A stretch of DNA of 64,000 nucleotides from Acanthaster planci (GCF_001949145.1 NW_019091391.1:1524628-1588627); one strand, 5' to 3'. Positions 1 through 11,405 are shown, counted from the first letter of the stretch. Notes: generated by a model not told the origin, from the letters alone. Numbers and translations are program-made.

Positions 1-658
1 TCTCATATTTACTTATTGTACAATGAAGCTCATGTTCATGATTGGTTGATACCGGTAGAATGTGAGACAATGTAATTGGTTAATCATGTTTCAGAGCCCA
101 ATTAGCTACATGTACATGTAGAAGGGTCAAAAGCATTGGGTGATGTGTATTGCTTGGGTATTGCACAACTTAAAAATGGCCACCTTCACTCTCTTAGCGC
201 ATAAATTAAGGATGGGATGACTCTGAGGCAAGGGGGTAAGAGACTGGGAGTGTCTTAGAGAGTTGGGGGGGGGTTACAATGACATGAATGAGACTGGCCA
301 GTGCTATACAACCCTATTATGGTAAAATGATGTACACGTATGTGTCTCACCTCAGGACATTTTGAGAAAAAGTGACTGAAATTTTGGACCTCTTAGCATT
401 TTGTGTTTAGGTTTTGGAAAACTGTTTAATGTCCTGACAACCACAAATTTGATTTTTTTGTATCAATCATCATTTTCACAGATACATTGTAATTATATGT
501 GATTTGGGGGAATATTTGCCAACAGATACATGTCAGACATTGCATTATTTTACTGAATAAAAGGGTCTCAACAGTTACATGTTATTTTTTCATGCTGAGA
601 TACATGTAAACACATCTTCAAAGAGCTTCATTTCTGTGATTCAGAATCACAAATACTG
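1..658. other. noncoding, no gene seen
   Basis: AT-rich stretch with several ACATGTAC-type palindromic words and a short G-run near 265. Stop codons are frequent in all frames and I see no exon-like segment. Confidence 0.6.
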
Positions 659-840
659 CCCTCACTTTAGTTACCAGAATATACTCATGAGCAGTGCCCT
701 CACATTACTTCGATATCATTCTAACTCATAAATAGCAGTTTTACATTACCGCAATATAATTCTAACTCCGTGACCGTGCGTTCACATTACCGCAATATCA
801 TTCTAACTCATAAACGGTGCCCTCACATTACTTGGTTAAA
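659..840. repeat. 41-bp tandem repeat, about four diverged units
   Basis: The word cacattac(c/t) recurs at 701, 742, 783 and 824, a constant 41-bp spacing, and a further degenerate copy begins near 660. Each unit also carries a variant of atatcattctaactcata. Units differ by several substitutions, so the array is old. No coding potential is obvious. Confidence 0.8.
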
Positions 841-1095
841 ACTTAATGTTTTATACATCATTTTCAGGGCCGTAAAGGACCTTGATAAGGTGTTGACCAA
901 AATTTGTTTTCAATGTCTTGTGACTTCAGTACTCTGTAGGGGAAGTTTCTTGTTTTGATGCCAGAAAATAGCCAAATTAAATGACGCTCATTTTTTGCGA
1001 TGTGAATGCCATTTGTTGGAATTATTAATCACTATGTATGATTCTTGGAACTGTATGTCTGAGAAAATTGAGTCCTTTCCTTGCCTTTTTGTGAA

Positions 1096-1340
1096 TCAAT
1101 GCCTAAGATTCTGATGAGGATCCCTCATGCAATCTTGGAAACTGTTCCTCCTCAGTGATGGAGGCGAAGACTGGCGTCTATACTTCCTCTCCTCAACATT
1201 CTCATGAATCGTCTCTGTGAAGTCCCATAGGATCTTGTCCTCCATCTTCTCTCCAGGTTGAAGGAGGCGAGGGTGCTCTTCTTATCAGCATCATGGTCTG
1301 CTTCTCCTGGGGCATACCCATAGCTTTCATGTGAGGAGGT
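1096..1340 (-). pseudogene. candidate last exon of an unknown protein, with a frameshift
   Basis: On the - strand a pyrimidine-rich acceptor (cttcccag, ending at 1341) precedes a segment richer in GC and in codon-like bias than its surroundings. One frame is open from the acceptor and reads ...KKSTLASFNLE. The next stretch makes sense only in a frame shifted by 2 nt, at a GAGAGA run, and reads MEDKILWDFTETIHE and on to a stop at 1096-1098. Joined across the shift the two halves look like one hydrophilic protein tail. It could be a pseudogene, a sequencing or assembly error in the dinucleotide run, or chance. I recognise no family. It lies on the same strand as the candidate exons at 4956, 9369 and 9563 and may be their last exon, but the phases do not close cleanly (4956 exon ends in phase 1). 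Confidence 0.3.
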
Positions 1341-3473
1341 CTGGGAAGAAATTAATCACAAAAGGAACTAAGTTGCAGCAGTAATTGAGACATTTCTTCA
1401 AAAATTATAGGATCTTCGTACGCTTTTTGTTTTTACACCTTTTATTTCATAAAAAAAACTGATAGTGTCTACTGCTTTTCATCCATTTTCATGTCAGAAA
1501 ATGAACTATGACAAAAGGATTCCTCTGACACTGCTGACCCATTACTTCTGAAAGCATTTGTGATTTGTATAATTCTTTGTTAAAAATATTTTTCCAGACA
1601 CCCCTTTAGGGTTTGGTGAATCAAAAAGTGACATTTTAAACACTTAAAATTGTCTTTCCCTTTTCCTAACAAGTGAGGGCGCTGTTTTACTGTAACAACA
1701 GTCAGGGAAGACCACAAACCTATCTATGGACCAACAACTCCTACAGAGATGAACAATTGATCCTGAAAGTGTGGACAGAAATATTTCAACAGTGTGCACA
1801 AATCTGTTGAGTTGGATACAAATCAGAAATTTTGGATGGTGACTAAAAATACTGCTTAGTGTTTACAATGGGTCCCTTTTTGTGTTTTGGTTCAGAATTT
1901 GTCAAAGTTAAGGTAGATCCTTCTTTAAATAAGAGCTCTGAACACTTGAATTTTTGTATATATTCATTGCTTACCTTCAAAAAGCTTTAACAAATCCCCA
2001 TAATATATGTAATTTTTAATTTTAGACATTATTTTTGAAACGTTTCGGAGAAACAGTTCTCAGTGCTCTATCAGATAAGATTTGAGAAAATACCGGTATG
2101 TTAAATTTGCTTTTCAAAATATTCACTAATGTCAGGAATTTATCTGAATTTAACATACTGTGCACCTTGGCTTCTACTAATGACTTGTAATAATGGGCAA
2201 TATTATGAGGAAGAAAAATTGAACTGTGCCAGGTTGGAACTTTAATAAAAAGACTAACAGGACCAAATAATGTTTGATGGACAATTGCCACAGTTGCCCC
2301 AATCCATCTTCGTTGATGCAGAGCAGTGCTGCACAGCAAATCATGAAACCTCAGGGGACAAGGCAGCCATTTGCTCACGGTTACCAAAAATGGGGGCTTT
2401 TCCTAAATTATGTTCCTGCTGTTGTCAGTCTAAAGGTATTTTTATGACTATGATTAGACGCTTCATTTTGTGAGTTTTACAATTAAAACCATGAAACCTG
2501 AAATGGCTCCTTGAACATGTTGAACATGTCTCAGGAAATGTGGACCGTCATGAAACAGCAATGAACCATGAAGGAAAAGGAACTTTAGGCCAGGAAAATG
2601 TGAACAATTCCAGTATAGTGGGTGCATTCAACTAGCTTGCCCTGGTTGCCCTAAAGCTAGCCACAAATACCCAAGGGTGGATCCAGGACCCAATTTTTGG
2701 GGGGGACGGGGGAACAAACTTGATTCTAATTTTTTAATTTTTAAAGTTGTTTGAGGGGTTAGCCTACATTTCCACTTTTCAAAAGAAGGGAAATTAAATA
2801 GACCAAAAAGATCCTTTCATTTTCTCAAATAAAAAATATTTTGCTCCTTTTCTGCTCATGAGCCCAATTGGCCCCTCCCCATTTCCCGGATTCATCCTTG
2901 CAAAAAGCCAGCAATGATATGAAACACAGGACTCTTACCTGTGTTCTTTATGACGTAACCTGCCTCTTCACTTTGGGGATTTCATCGGTCAGTCCACTCG
3001 CACAATGACGTTAGCCAGCCTTAACGTTCATGTAGGCAGCCATGGCAGTACTTCACCTAGCAATGAGGCCTTCCCAAATCTTAACACAAGAAAGAATGAC
3101 AAAAAAACAAGTAGAAAAGGTCACCTTAGGTTTTTCAGTCACACTGTAATAATCATTTTTTCCCCAAGTGAGCAAATGATCCACATTTCAACGCATCACC
3201 ATATAGACCCTTATTGTGGGTCAATGTTAAATCCATGAAACCACACAGTGCTGGGGAGTGTACAGGGTGTAACCTTGAGCACTTTTGCATGGCAGTGCTC
3301 GGGGTGGTTGTGCTAACGGTTGCGTGCGGATAGAGATTTCTGTTGTTCCTCCAAGGTTAGGATGCATTTGGCTGTACTTACTGTTTATGGTATGCATGAA
3401 TTATGCAGAGCCTCTGTAAGCATGAAATCGCGTGCTAAGCAGCGCCGAGAAATTGGGCCCTGATTGTTACAAG
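1341..3473. other. noncoding, no recognised gene
   Basis: No domain recognised. A 121-codon open frame lies on the - strand at 2022-2387 but its composition is that of the background and no family is suggested. A good - strand donor (CACAG|GTAAGAG) occurs near 2937 without a convincing exon in front of it. Confidence 0.5.
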
Positions 3474-3753
3474 CAAGGTTCCTGTGAAATCTGAAAAACA
3501 TTCAGTGACCTTTCCTACACTTTCCAGAACTAAAATATGACAATTTCCATGGCATTTAATGCCACCCTGCACAGAAAATTTGTTTGGTATAATAAATGGG
3601 AAGACTGCCATAGCCACTATCCACAACCACCATCAAAATCACCCTTGTACGATCTTGATTTCCACGACTTTCCTCAGACCAATTTTCCGTGAGTTTTCCA
3701 TGACTTTTGAGACAACTTTTTTCCAGGACTTTCAATGACTGTGGGAACCCTGT
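3474..3753 (+). mobile_element. hAT-like non-autonomous DNA transposon fragment
   Basis: The 3' end reads, in reverse complement, CAGGGTTCCCAC and the 5' end reads caaggttcctgtg, an imperfect terminal inverted repeat. The word tacaag flanks both ends and may be what remains of a target-site duplication. The interior repeats words such as tttccatgact and ttccaggact. A diverged relative in the same orientation lies at 62966-63380 and shares the blocks around cacagaaa, ttggtataat and gactg(c/t)catagccact. The CAGGG terminus is typical of hAT elements; that class assignment is inference. Confidence 0.6.
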
Positions 3754-3912
3754 ACAAGGACAAATGGGTTAAATGTATTGTACAGTCTATCATTTGCAGT
3801 TATCCAAAAGGTATCCAAAATTGTTGTTGAAAAGCATACTCAGTTTAGAAAGAGGACCAAAATCATGAGTACTATTGTCGTAAAACGAGAGATAGCTATA
3901 CTCTAATGAGGC

Positions 3913-4117
3913 AGTGATGCCAGAAGGTGAGCCCACAGGCAGGGGACCAACCATGCTGCTATCGCCTTACTCTATCAGGGTAGTGATGCCAGAAGATGAA
4001 CCCACAGGCAGGGGACCAACCATGCTGCTATCGTCTTACTCTATCAGGCCAGTGATGACAGAAGACGAGCCCACAGACAGGGGACCAACCACACTGCTAT
4101 CACATTTAACACCTGGT
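3913..4117 (+). repeat. three tandem copies of a 69-bp unit, open in one frame
   Basis: Copies begin at 3913, 3982 and 4051, each 69 bp. Because 69 is a multiple of three, the + strand frame stays open through all copies, giving a 23-residue repeat centred on EPTGRGPTMLLS. Copies 1 and 2 differ by only a few bases; copy 3 has more changes and breaks down after about 50 bp. No signal peptide or flanking domain is visible, so this may be a minisatellite that happens to be open rather than an exon. Confidence 0.8.
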
Positions 4118-4955
4118 AAAAATACAGTAACAAAAAGGGGGCAGTTAAATCTGTACGCTTTGTAATAAATGTACTTTTGTTTTAGCATGTCCCCAACAGA
4201 GTTGAGGGTTTTAAGGCGATGTCCCAAGGGTGTGGCTGACGCTAGATGATTAAAGCCACAAGTGAGTGGCTTCAGTCATTTGCCACAGACTTATGTCATT
4301 CTGTCAGCCTAAGCCAGCTGATTCGGAAAAGGTCTATCTTTAGCCAGTTGACACATGTACAAACAACAGGAGGTACCCAGGGACTGCTTTCTCAACTTAA
4401 AAAATTGTGAAAACTCTGGCTGTAAGAGTGGAAATTTCTTGAAGAAACTCTGAATTTTACCCTAAAGAGCTGGGGGAAGGGAGAGGGAATCCACCTCCCT
4501 TTAACATATTTTCCAATATTATTAAGGTGCATATTTTCCAGAAGCCTTCTGGAGTTTTTTTAGTAACTCTTGTTGGTCATTCTGACACCAATTTGCGAAA
4601 ATCCAACATACCGTTCTCGCACAGCACCTTTTTTCTGAGAGAGGTCAACCAAGAATATATACTTTTCCGCTGCCATTCCCAACTTCCAAGTGACTGTCAA
4701 ACCATATGACAGATTGAAATAAAACATCAATATTTGTACACGTATTGAGAAGGAAAGTCATGCATACAAAGTTTGGAAAAAAATCCAGCATTTGACAGCC
4801 CAATTCATAAGGGATTGCCGTGGGCTGTGAGGTGGCCCAATGTAACCAAGCTCTTTTAGGGTTAAGACATTAGGAAGTACCTGGGCCAAATCTACCTGCA
4901 AAAATTGATTTCTTCACAGATGGCAAAAATGACTGACAAGTGACAGCTTTTCTAC
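4118..4955. other. noncoding, no gene seen
   Basis: No exon-like segment or repeat recognised. Confidence 0.5.
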
Positions 4956-5019
4956 CTGCTGTTTTCTCCATCCACTGTTCTTGCTCCTCATCACTGTCAG
5001 AGTGGCTGTCACTTGGGTC
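4956..5019 (-). CDS. candidate acidic exon, unknown protein
   Basis: The - strand segment from GACCCAAG (5019) to ACAGCAG|GTAGAA (donor at 4955-4954) is 64 nt, phase 0 in and phase 1 out. It reads DPSDSHSDSDEEQEQWMEKT, an Asp/Glu/Ser-rich stretch with probable casein kinase II sites, as in many nuclear or adaptor proteins. The acceptor (tccagtgag) is weak in pyrimidines. It would follow the exon at 9369-9416 in phase, with the retrotransposon at 5880-8265 sitting inside the intervening intron. Function unknown; the exon itself is uncertain. Confidence 0.3.
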
Positions 5020-5584
5020 CTCACTGGAATTTCAGTCTCTCTTGAGCCCGCTTCTTGAGAAGAACAAAAAGGATATAAAATACACATGTCAACACTAACT
5101 CTAAGTTTTAACTTCAGCAGTGAAAACAGATTGGTGACTTCATCATAAAATTAATTTACAGTGCAATCCTTGGGCAGAAAACGGAAGAATGATGAGGAAA
5201 CCCTCTGTGATTTTTGGTGTAAAAATCTCCTTTAGCCTGGGTACCTCAAGCTTAATGGCTGCTCTCATTCTCAAGGGAAAATTTGATTGAAAAAAGCAGA
5301 ATTTGTATCACTTATCTACCCCCAGAACTGAAGGATGTGACGTCCACCCCACTCGTGGACATTGGACCCAGCACGGATACACGACAGATTTAATGACTTC
5401 TGGCAGTCTGCAGTGAGTAACATGTCACACTACAGTACAAATTTCTACTCATTAAACTGTAAACTTCTAAGTCAATCATGGAAACTGTAAACAATTCCAT
5501 GAACAGAATGTACATGTATTTGCCCGATTCTGTGCAAATCCTTTTGTACTTTACAAACATACCAAACATATAGTTTATCAAGAT

Positions 5585-5879
5585 GTAAATCAGATTTATA
5601 CTTAAATGCAAATAATATCACTTAAGGCTGGCAACATAAAGCAATAAGTAGCAAAATATCTAAACAAAGACACAAAAAAAGGAAATGATAGAATGCAAAT
5701 CAGATTTATACGTAATTCCAAAAAATACAACTGAAGGTTATCAAAAAAAAATATATATTTTGGAAATATCAAACCGTTAGAAAAATAATGTAAAAAAAAA
5801 GAATACCGAGAATGACAAGAAATAAGAAGCAAAAATATCCAGACAAATAAAAAAATAACAACAGAGGCAAAGAAATGAT
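5585..5879. repeat. diverged tandem A-rich repeat beside retrotransposon 3' end
   Basis: The word aatcagatttatac occurs at about 5587 and 5699, and related words aataag(t/a)agcaaaa(t)atat(c)(t/c)a occur near 5640 and 5825. The stretch directly abuts the 3' end of the non-LTR element and is A-rich on the + strand. It may be the element's 3' tail or older target sequence. Confidence 0.45.
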
Positions 5880-8265
5880 AGGGTAAATACTAAGTGGTGA
5901 GGGGTGGAAGAAAATACTTTGGGAGTGAAACTGGATGAGAAATGGGGTTGAGACTTAAAAGATAATCACCCAAAGAATTGATGAAGGATTTAGGGGAAAG
6001 TTCAAGGCAGAGTTCTCGGACTTCGGAGGGAAGAGAATTGAACAATCTGGGAAAGAGGGCATACATGTACAAAGAAAATTTGAGACAATTTGTTCGACTG
6101 TACTGGTGCTTGAAAAGAAGGGGACCGGTTTTTCTACTGTTGGCCTGCGGAAGAAAATGTGAGGAAACAGAAATGTTGTTGAAAAGACACTTAAGGACAA
6201 ACAAAGCACTGAGGTATACAAGTCTGTTGTAGAGGGGAGGCAAGTGAAGTTTGAATAGACGTTGTTCATAGGAAAGAGAAATAGCAATATTGTAGGGAAA
6301 GTAAGATCTGGTGAAGCGACGTTGGATCGTCTCAAGGCATTGGATGTGGTTTTTCTGATAAGGTAGCCAAACCGGTGCAGCATATTCTAAGATGGGCCTA
6401 TAAAGAAAACAATATCATTTGATTAGAACTTTAGCATTTTTGGATTTTACAGTGCATCGTATGAAGCCATCGAGAACATTTGGCACGAACAAAATTTACA
6501 TGTTTGGTCCAGGTTAGGTCATTAGAAAGGATGACACCAAGGAATTTGTAGGATGGGACAACATCAAGAGGTTGGTTAGAATCTGGAAGAAAATAACTGG
6601 TTGGTATTTGCTTTCTGGAGCGGGTTACCTGCGTAACTTTGCAGTTGGTTGAGTTAAGTTTCATTTGGTTATCAGAGCACCATTTGGAAACAGCGTTGAG
6701 GTCATTCTGTAAAATAGAAATGTCATCTTCACATCTAATTATTCTATACAAAACAGTGTCATCAGCATATTGAGGAAGAAAAGATTTTACATGGCTAGCT
6801 AAGTCAAGTGTAAAGAAATTAAATAATATAGGACCAAGGACTGAGCCTTGGGGGACTCCTGAAGTTACCGGTGTCCAGTCAGAATTGGCTCCTAAAAAGA
6901 TGACTCATTGTTCTCTTTTGGAAAGGAAATTACTGATCCATGAAAGTGTGTTACTGCAGATTCCATACTGATGTAGTTTATGAAGGATTGAATGGTCGCA
7001 TTTGTCAAAGGCTATGGACCAGTCAAGAAAGGCTGCATCAATGCGAGGAGGATTGGAAATGTCAAGAGCTCGAGACCAGGTGTCATAGAGGAAAGTTAAT
7101 TGAGTAATACAAGAACGTCGGGGTTGAAATCCATGCTGTGAATCTGGGATGATCTGATGCCTGGAAGAATGATCAAGTAGTTTCTTGCTTATAAAACATT
7201 CAAGCATTTTACAAAGAACTTGGTAAGGGAAATAGGTCTATAATTAGTAATGAGAGATTTATCACCAAGTTTTAACAATGGGACAAAATTCGCCTGTTTC
7301 CAGTTGTGGGGAACGACTCCTGTTGAAAGACTGAGATTGAATGTGTCTAATTTCAGAATTTTTGGAGATATGCCATCCAAGCTGGGTGGTTTGGAAGGAT
7401 TAAATTTGCTGACAGCCTTAACGACATCTCCTTGAGTAACACGGAAAGTATGGAGATCTCCTTGAGTAACACAGAAAGTACAGAGAGGATCAATACCAGG
7501 ATGTGCAGTGCAGGACTCCAAGTCAGGTAGATGGTAGGAAGATTGCTGTGGAGAAAAGTTACTTTGAAAAGACAGATTGAAAGCATTAGCAATTGCACTG
7601 GGATCAGAGACAGTTTGGTTGTTGTAAAGAAAAGTGGCATTTGTCTGGTGTTTTCTCTTGCTGTTAACAAAAGACCAAAAACGCTTAGGGTTGTCTTTAC
7701 AATCAAGAGCTAAACTATGAATATAATGAGTTGATTAACCAAAGACCATAATTCTTTGTATTTGTCCTACAAGTTGTATTGTAGTTGTATTGTTCTTGTT
7801 CACAGCACGTCTGTACGCACGGTTCTTTTTTCTCGCCGCTTTGACGATGTCATTCATTATCCATGGGGACCAGCGGTGTCCTTTGGAGGTGGCTATAGGG
7901 ACGACATCCTTCACTGCCGCATGGATGAGTGAAGTGAAATTTTCCCATGTCTCATCCACGTCATCTTCAAGGAATAGTTGCCATGGAATGCATTGTAGGA
8001 TAGTATGAAAATCCTGTTTGTCGGCCTTGTGGAACTGGTGAAAGGTGTGATGGAGAAATTGGTGTCTGGATGTTGTGACAATCCGGAAGTGAACAGAATC
8101 ATGGTCACTGTTGCCCAACCCAGGTCCTTTGCATATATTCCAAGTCCAGTTTGGTTCATTGCAGACGATGAGGTCCAGCATAACATCAGTTCAGGGCGGA
8201 TTTCGTCTTGTAGGGAAGGAGACCAGTTTAGACATATTAAGAGAGTCAATGATGTTGGGAACAGC
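5880..8265 (-). mobile_element. decayed non-LTR retrotransposon (endonuclease C-terminus, reverse transcriptase, C-terminal tail)
   Basis: Read on the - strand from 8250 downward: an endonuclease end with LDLIVCN and GNSDHDSVHF; a linker; reverse transcriptase motifs KPPSLDGISPKIL, NYRPISLT, QHGFQPRRSC, DWSIAFDKCDHSIL, GVPQGSVLGPILF (about 6855) and the catalytic QYADDTVLY (about 6760); then SYKFLGVILSNDLTW and RPILEYAAPVW, ending near 5890 after a RLFNSLPSEVRE tail. This order is that of the CR1/Jockey group of elements. The frame is broken: a frameshift near 7200, an in-frame TGA at 6900-6902, and another break between 6383 and 6431. A roughly 30-bp duplication (agatctccttgagtaacac) occurs at 7425-7490. 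The ORF1 and 5' part are missing, so it is a truncated dead copy. It lies in the intron of the candidate - strand gene. Confidence 0.93.
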
Positions 8266-8299
8266 AGCAGAGCGTCAAACTAGTTATTCATTTGCTTTC

Positions 8300-9360
8300 T
8301 AGATTCTCTCAATGTCTTTTGTACATTTTATAAGAGAGGCGTAGAGTTTAGTGAGTCATGACCATGCATGTGATTTATAGTTTTATTCTGGATTTTCCCA
8401 CTGCACTCACTTAGTCTCTGTATAGTTCTGTGGTACCACAGGATGGACATGCTGGACTTGTTGCATAATGTGTTCACTCTTGCCTGGGAATTAGCATCTT
8501 CCACTTTCTTTGTATGAGAGAACTTGTTTATTGTGTCATGAATATTTAGCAGACCCTGTTTCTTATTATATTCTTTACTTTTCTTATCTTTGTTTACAGA
8601 CTTCTTGTTGGAGTGTACATATACTTAAATTAAAAGGCCACTTATGCACACTGTTGGGTTTTAGGTTTTTTAGTCTTGGTTTTTCAGTCCTTTGAAAGTT
8701 TTAGTCTTCCGGTGTTTTAGTCCTATAGTCCTTTGGGTTTTTGCATTTTTCAGTTCTGTTTCATTAATAAATTCTTTTTGTTTGTTTTTTTAATCAAATA
8801 TTGGTGTCTGAGTCCTTATTAATTCAGTTTCCTGCGACTTTTCCCTCAAAGATCCTTGGTTTAGTAAGAGTTTTGTTGTTTCACGGATTCCCCATAGTGT
8901 GCCATTTTTTCCCGTTACACACTGCATGCCAAAGTGAAGTTGGGCTTGTTGGGCTTAGCTTAGTTAAGTTATATCATATATGGGATAGCCTAATTAGCTG
9001 CACGTACGGGGAGCACATCACACCCAACGACTTGAGGGAAAACAATTTGCAAGATGTGTGCAAAATCTTAGTGGGCATATAGGCCTAGGCCTACAAAAGT
9101 TACTCCTGTCATTTTCACAGAAATGGGCCATGCACATGTAATGTAGTCAGAGAGTGTAGGCATGGAGGAAGGACACAAACTTCCTCCATGGTGTTGGCAT
9201 GCCTGGTGTTGATCCTAGTAACACATGTACATGTAGGTTTAGTCTCACACTGGTCTTTTCTTTTCTCCATGGTGGTCTCATCACTCTCAACTGAAGAACT
9301 AGGCCTAGGCCTTTGAATTTTATTCCTGTACAGAGTGGAATAATAAAAGCAAAATCCATT
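8300..9360. other. noncoding, T-rich quasi-repeats
   Basis: At 8650-8760 the + strand shows irregular repeats of ttttagtcctt-like words. AGGCCTAGGCCT words occur near 9082 and 9300. No gene recognised. Confidence 0.5.
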
Positions 9361-9368
9361 GTACTTAC

Positions 9369-9416
9369 TCGACTCCCTACTCCACAAATGTCGTCACATA
9401 GGTGTGCCAGCGATTC
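9369..9416 (-). CDS. candidate second exon of unknown - strand gene
   Basis: 48 nt, phase 0 at both ends, ending in a strong donor (AGTCGA|GTAAGT at 9368-9363) and starting after gcgttgag. It reads ESLAHLCDDICGVGSR. The intron separating it from the candidate first exon would be 146 bp, a usual small-intron size. The acceptor has only a modest pyrimidine tract. No family recognised. Confidence 0.3.
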
Positions 9417-9562
9417 CTCAACGCTCAAAACAAAATTTCTTCTAGTTGATGATACATGAAGTCGCGAAAATAAACGGATTAAAGCGACTACCGTGCGCTC
9501 GGTATACTCATAGACCTGGAGGAGAAAAAAACAACGTTTATGACAAACCTGTGCCACCTCAC

Positions 9563-9610
9563 CCACGTGTTGTCTGCAGTGTGTCGTCTGTTTGTAGCAC
9601 GGTCCGCCAT
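9563..9610 (-). CDS. candidate first coding exon of unknown - strand gene
   Basis: On the - strand an ATG in good initiation context (CCAATGGCGG) opens 16 codons, MADRATNRRHTADNTW, ending at a GTGAGG donor. MAD starts with a following basic stretch are common for small nuclear proteins, but I recognise no family. The start lies next to a CRE palindrome (9645-9652) in a more GC-rich, CpG-containing patch, as expected of a promoter. Confidence 0.35.
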
Positions 9611-9938
9611 TGGGTTCTCGATGAAGCTGTGGATTTTTGCATAGTGACGTCATGCACGGACGTTCCCGCTGCGCCGCTAGGAAAATTGCGCCCTCTCTTG
9701 GTTCAGCTTGCGACTCGTAAAACTGAAACACGCTGTCCCGTTGGGCGAAGCTTATTTTTTGAAAAATGTATAGAGAGTCACTCTGTGTCTGGAGTGTAAC
9801 TTTCCACAAACAGAGGGACGAGATAATATTCGTTGGTAATATTTTGTGTGGACCGTTCGACCACGTGTTTGCGAATGAGGTCTCATTGATTTTGTGAAAG
9901 TAGGCCCGCCTTCTACATGACAACGGGTGGTGGTGGCG
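9611..9938. promoter_or_regulatory. possible divergent promoter with CRE palindrome
   Basis: CpG-richer patch between two outward-facing candidate starts (9610 on -, 9939 on +). It holds a perfect TGACGTCA at 9645-9652 and a CTCF-like motif at 9686-9702. No TATA box is obvious. The call depends on at least one of the flanking start codons being real. Confidence 0.3.
9686..9702 (-). promoter_or_regulatory. CTCF-like motif
   Basis: The - strand reads ACCAAGAGAGGGCGCAA, close to the bilaterian CTCF core (CCAnnAGRGGGCGCT). The similar word at 34724-34739 extends into matching flanks, so the site may be part of a dispersed repeat. Confidence 0.35.
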
Positions 9939-10252
9939 ATGGCGTTGCTAAGTAAGAGGCTGTCGTGTTGCGCTATTCGCTTCGCCACAATCTCGCATGG
10001 ATCTCACCTGGTGCTCATACGTATACCCGTGTAAACATTTATCAGAGTTTCTGATCGCGGCTTGCGGGCAACTGTCAGCAGGTAATTTACAGTATCTTTC
10101 CACAGAAGCCTCATGCGCTTGCTTACGCAACCACGCGTGGCTCACCAAATACCCCGAACGTGAAGGATGTACATGTAATCTCCAAGATCGTAAAAACATC
10201 GGAAATAAACACGACCTGGATGACACCTGCCCGTACACCCAAGGTCCAATCG
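9939..10252 (+). CDS. weak candidate + strand first exon(s)
   Basis: An ATG at 9939 opens MALLSKRLSCCAIRFATI..., 31 codons rich in Arg/Ser/Ala like a mitochondrial presequence. Downstream, 10106-10252 is bounded by a good acceptor (tatctttccacag) and a strong donor (TCG|GTAAGTTC) and is open in two frames, 49 codons in phase 0. A 93-codon frame starting at 9997 also runs to that donor. I cannot say which, if any, is used, and find no following exon. Treat as a lead only. Confidence 0.2.
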
Positions 10253-11069
10253 GTAAGTTCAAACCAAAGCGTCTATGATTATGCTTTACCAAATGGTGCC
10301 CTTAGCAGAGTTGGGATTTAACGTCAGAGCGTAACGCCACGGAGAATGCAGAATTGAAGCCAGCTTTAAGAACCCTTTTGGCATACAGAAGCATTCATTT
10401 AAGAATAAGTCATTTTTTTCTGCCTTCAGCCTTCCGTCACACCTTGTTTCAGACGATACATTCTCGGCATGGGTCAGTAAATGTATATTTTGTTAAAAGA
10501 AACCAAAATAGTAGTTGACTAACTTTCCATGCTGCTAATGATGAAGTTTCGTTCAGCCAAAACACCAAACTTGCCACATATTCTTAATTTATTCCGTCTC
10601 ATTCGCCAATCTTATTTTCTCACGCACATTCTGTCGGCAAGTCATCAAAGTCTTGGTTACAAATGAATTTGGTCGGTGAAGTGAACATAGGTGGTTTCCA
10701 TCCTGGTTAAAATGTGATTGATTTACGCTCTCGTTGTCTGATTTCTGAAGTTTGTGTTTAATTTTTTACGAAAAAGAAAGAAACGAGGAGATTAGCCTGA
10801 CGAACAGACCTTGAATTTGCATTAAAATTTGACCTTGAATTGTCGGTTATTTTACACTTTGAGGGTCTTCAGTCACAATGGTCGGCTCCGGTGCTCTTGA
10901 CATGCGTGTTTCAGGGGCTTGGCATTTCATTTGACGAGTGGGAAGTGAAATGCGCCGAAAGTCCCATTCCCTTTTCTGCATCCCATTTTCAATATCTCTT
11001 TTAATTTGAATGCACCAAAGCCTCCTTGCAATTGTCATGATAATTAAGGACTGCCCATGGTGCACATTA

Positions 11070-11405
11070 GTGAATTATGTTGTTAGTTCCTGTTAATGTT
11101 ATAAGTATTTTGGTCTGAAGCTGTGAACATGGCGTCATCTGCAAATATTGTTGGTCTACAGGTAATGAACATGGCATGTCGTTTAATATGACATGAAAAA
11201 ACTAGAGGTCCCAAATTAAAGCCTTTGGAACACCAAACGTTGAAAATAGCTCCTCTGAACCAACACTGGTGATCTCAAACATGTGATTTCTGTGAGAGAG
11301 ATGGGTGCATGTCAATTTTCCGAAATTTTGAACCGGCGCTGAACCAACTCCAACCTTCGATTTTCGTTCGGTCAGAACAATGACGTCACACAGGCATAGT
11401 CGCAA
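11070..11405 (-). pseudogene. reverse transcriptase fragment of a second non-LTR retrotransposon
   Basis: On the - strand the order is LSHRNHMFEI, then GVPK and, after a one-base frameshift, NLGPLVFSCHIKRHA, then TIFADDAMFTAS. These align with the Y/FLSNRxQ, GVPQGSxLGPLLFxxYIND and F/YADD blocks of non-LTR reverse transcriptases. The catalytic Asp pair is kept, but the frame is shifted near 11215 and stops follow after about 11080. Only the palm region remains; the element is unrelated in detail to the one at 5880-8265. Confidence 0.75.

Noticed and set aside
2022-2387. 121-codon - strand ORF
   Set aside because: Background composition, no motif, no splice framing.
11127-11162. + strand ATGGCGTCATCT... 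short exon ending in CAG|GTAATG
   Set aside because: It is the antisense of the FADDAM reverse-transcriptase motif on the - strand, which explains the sequence better.
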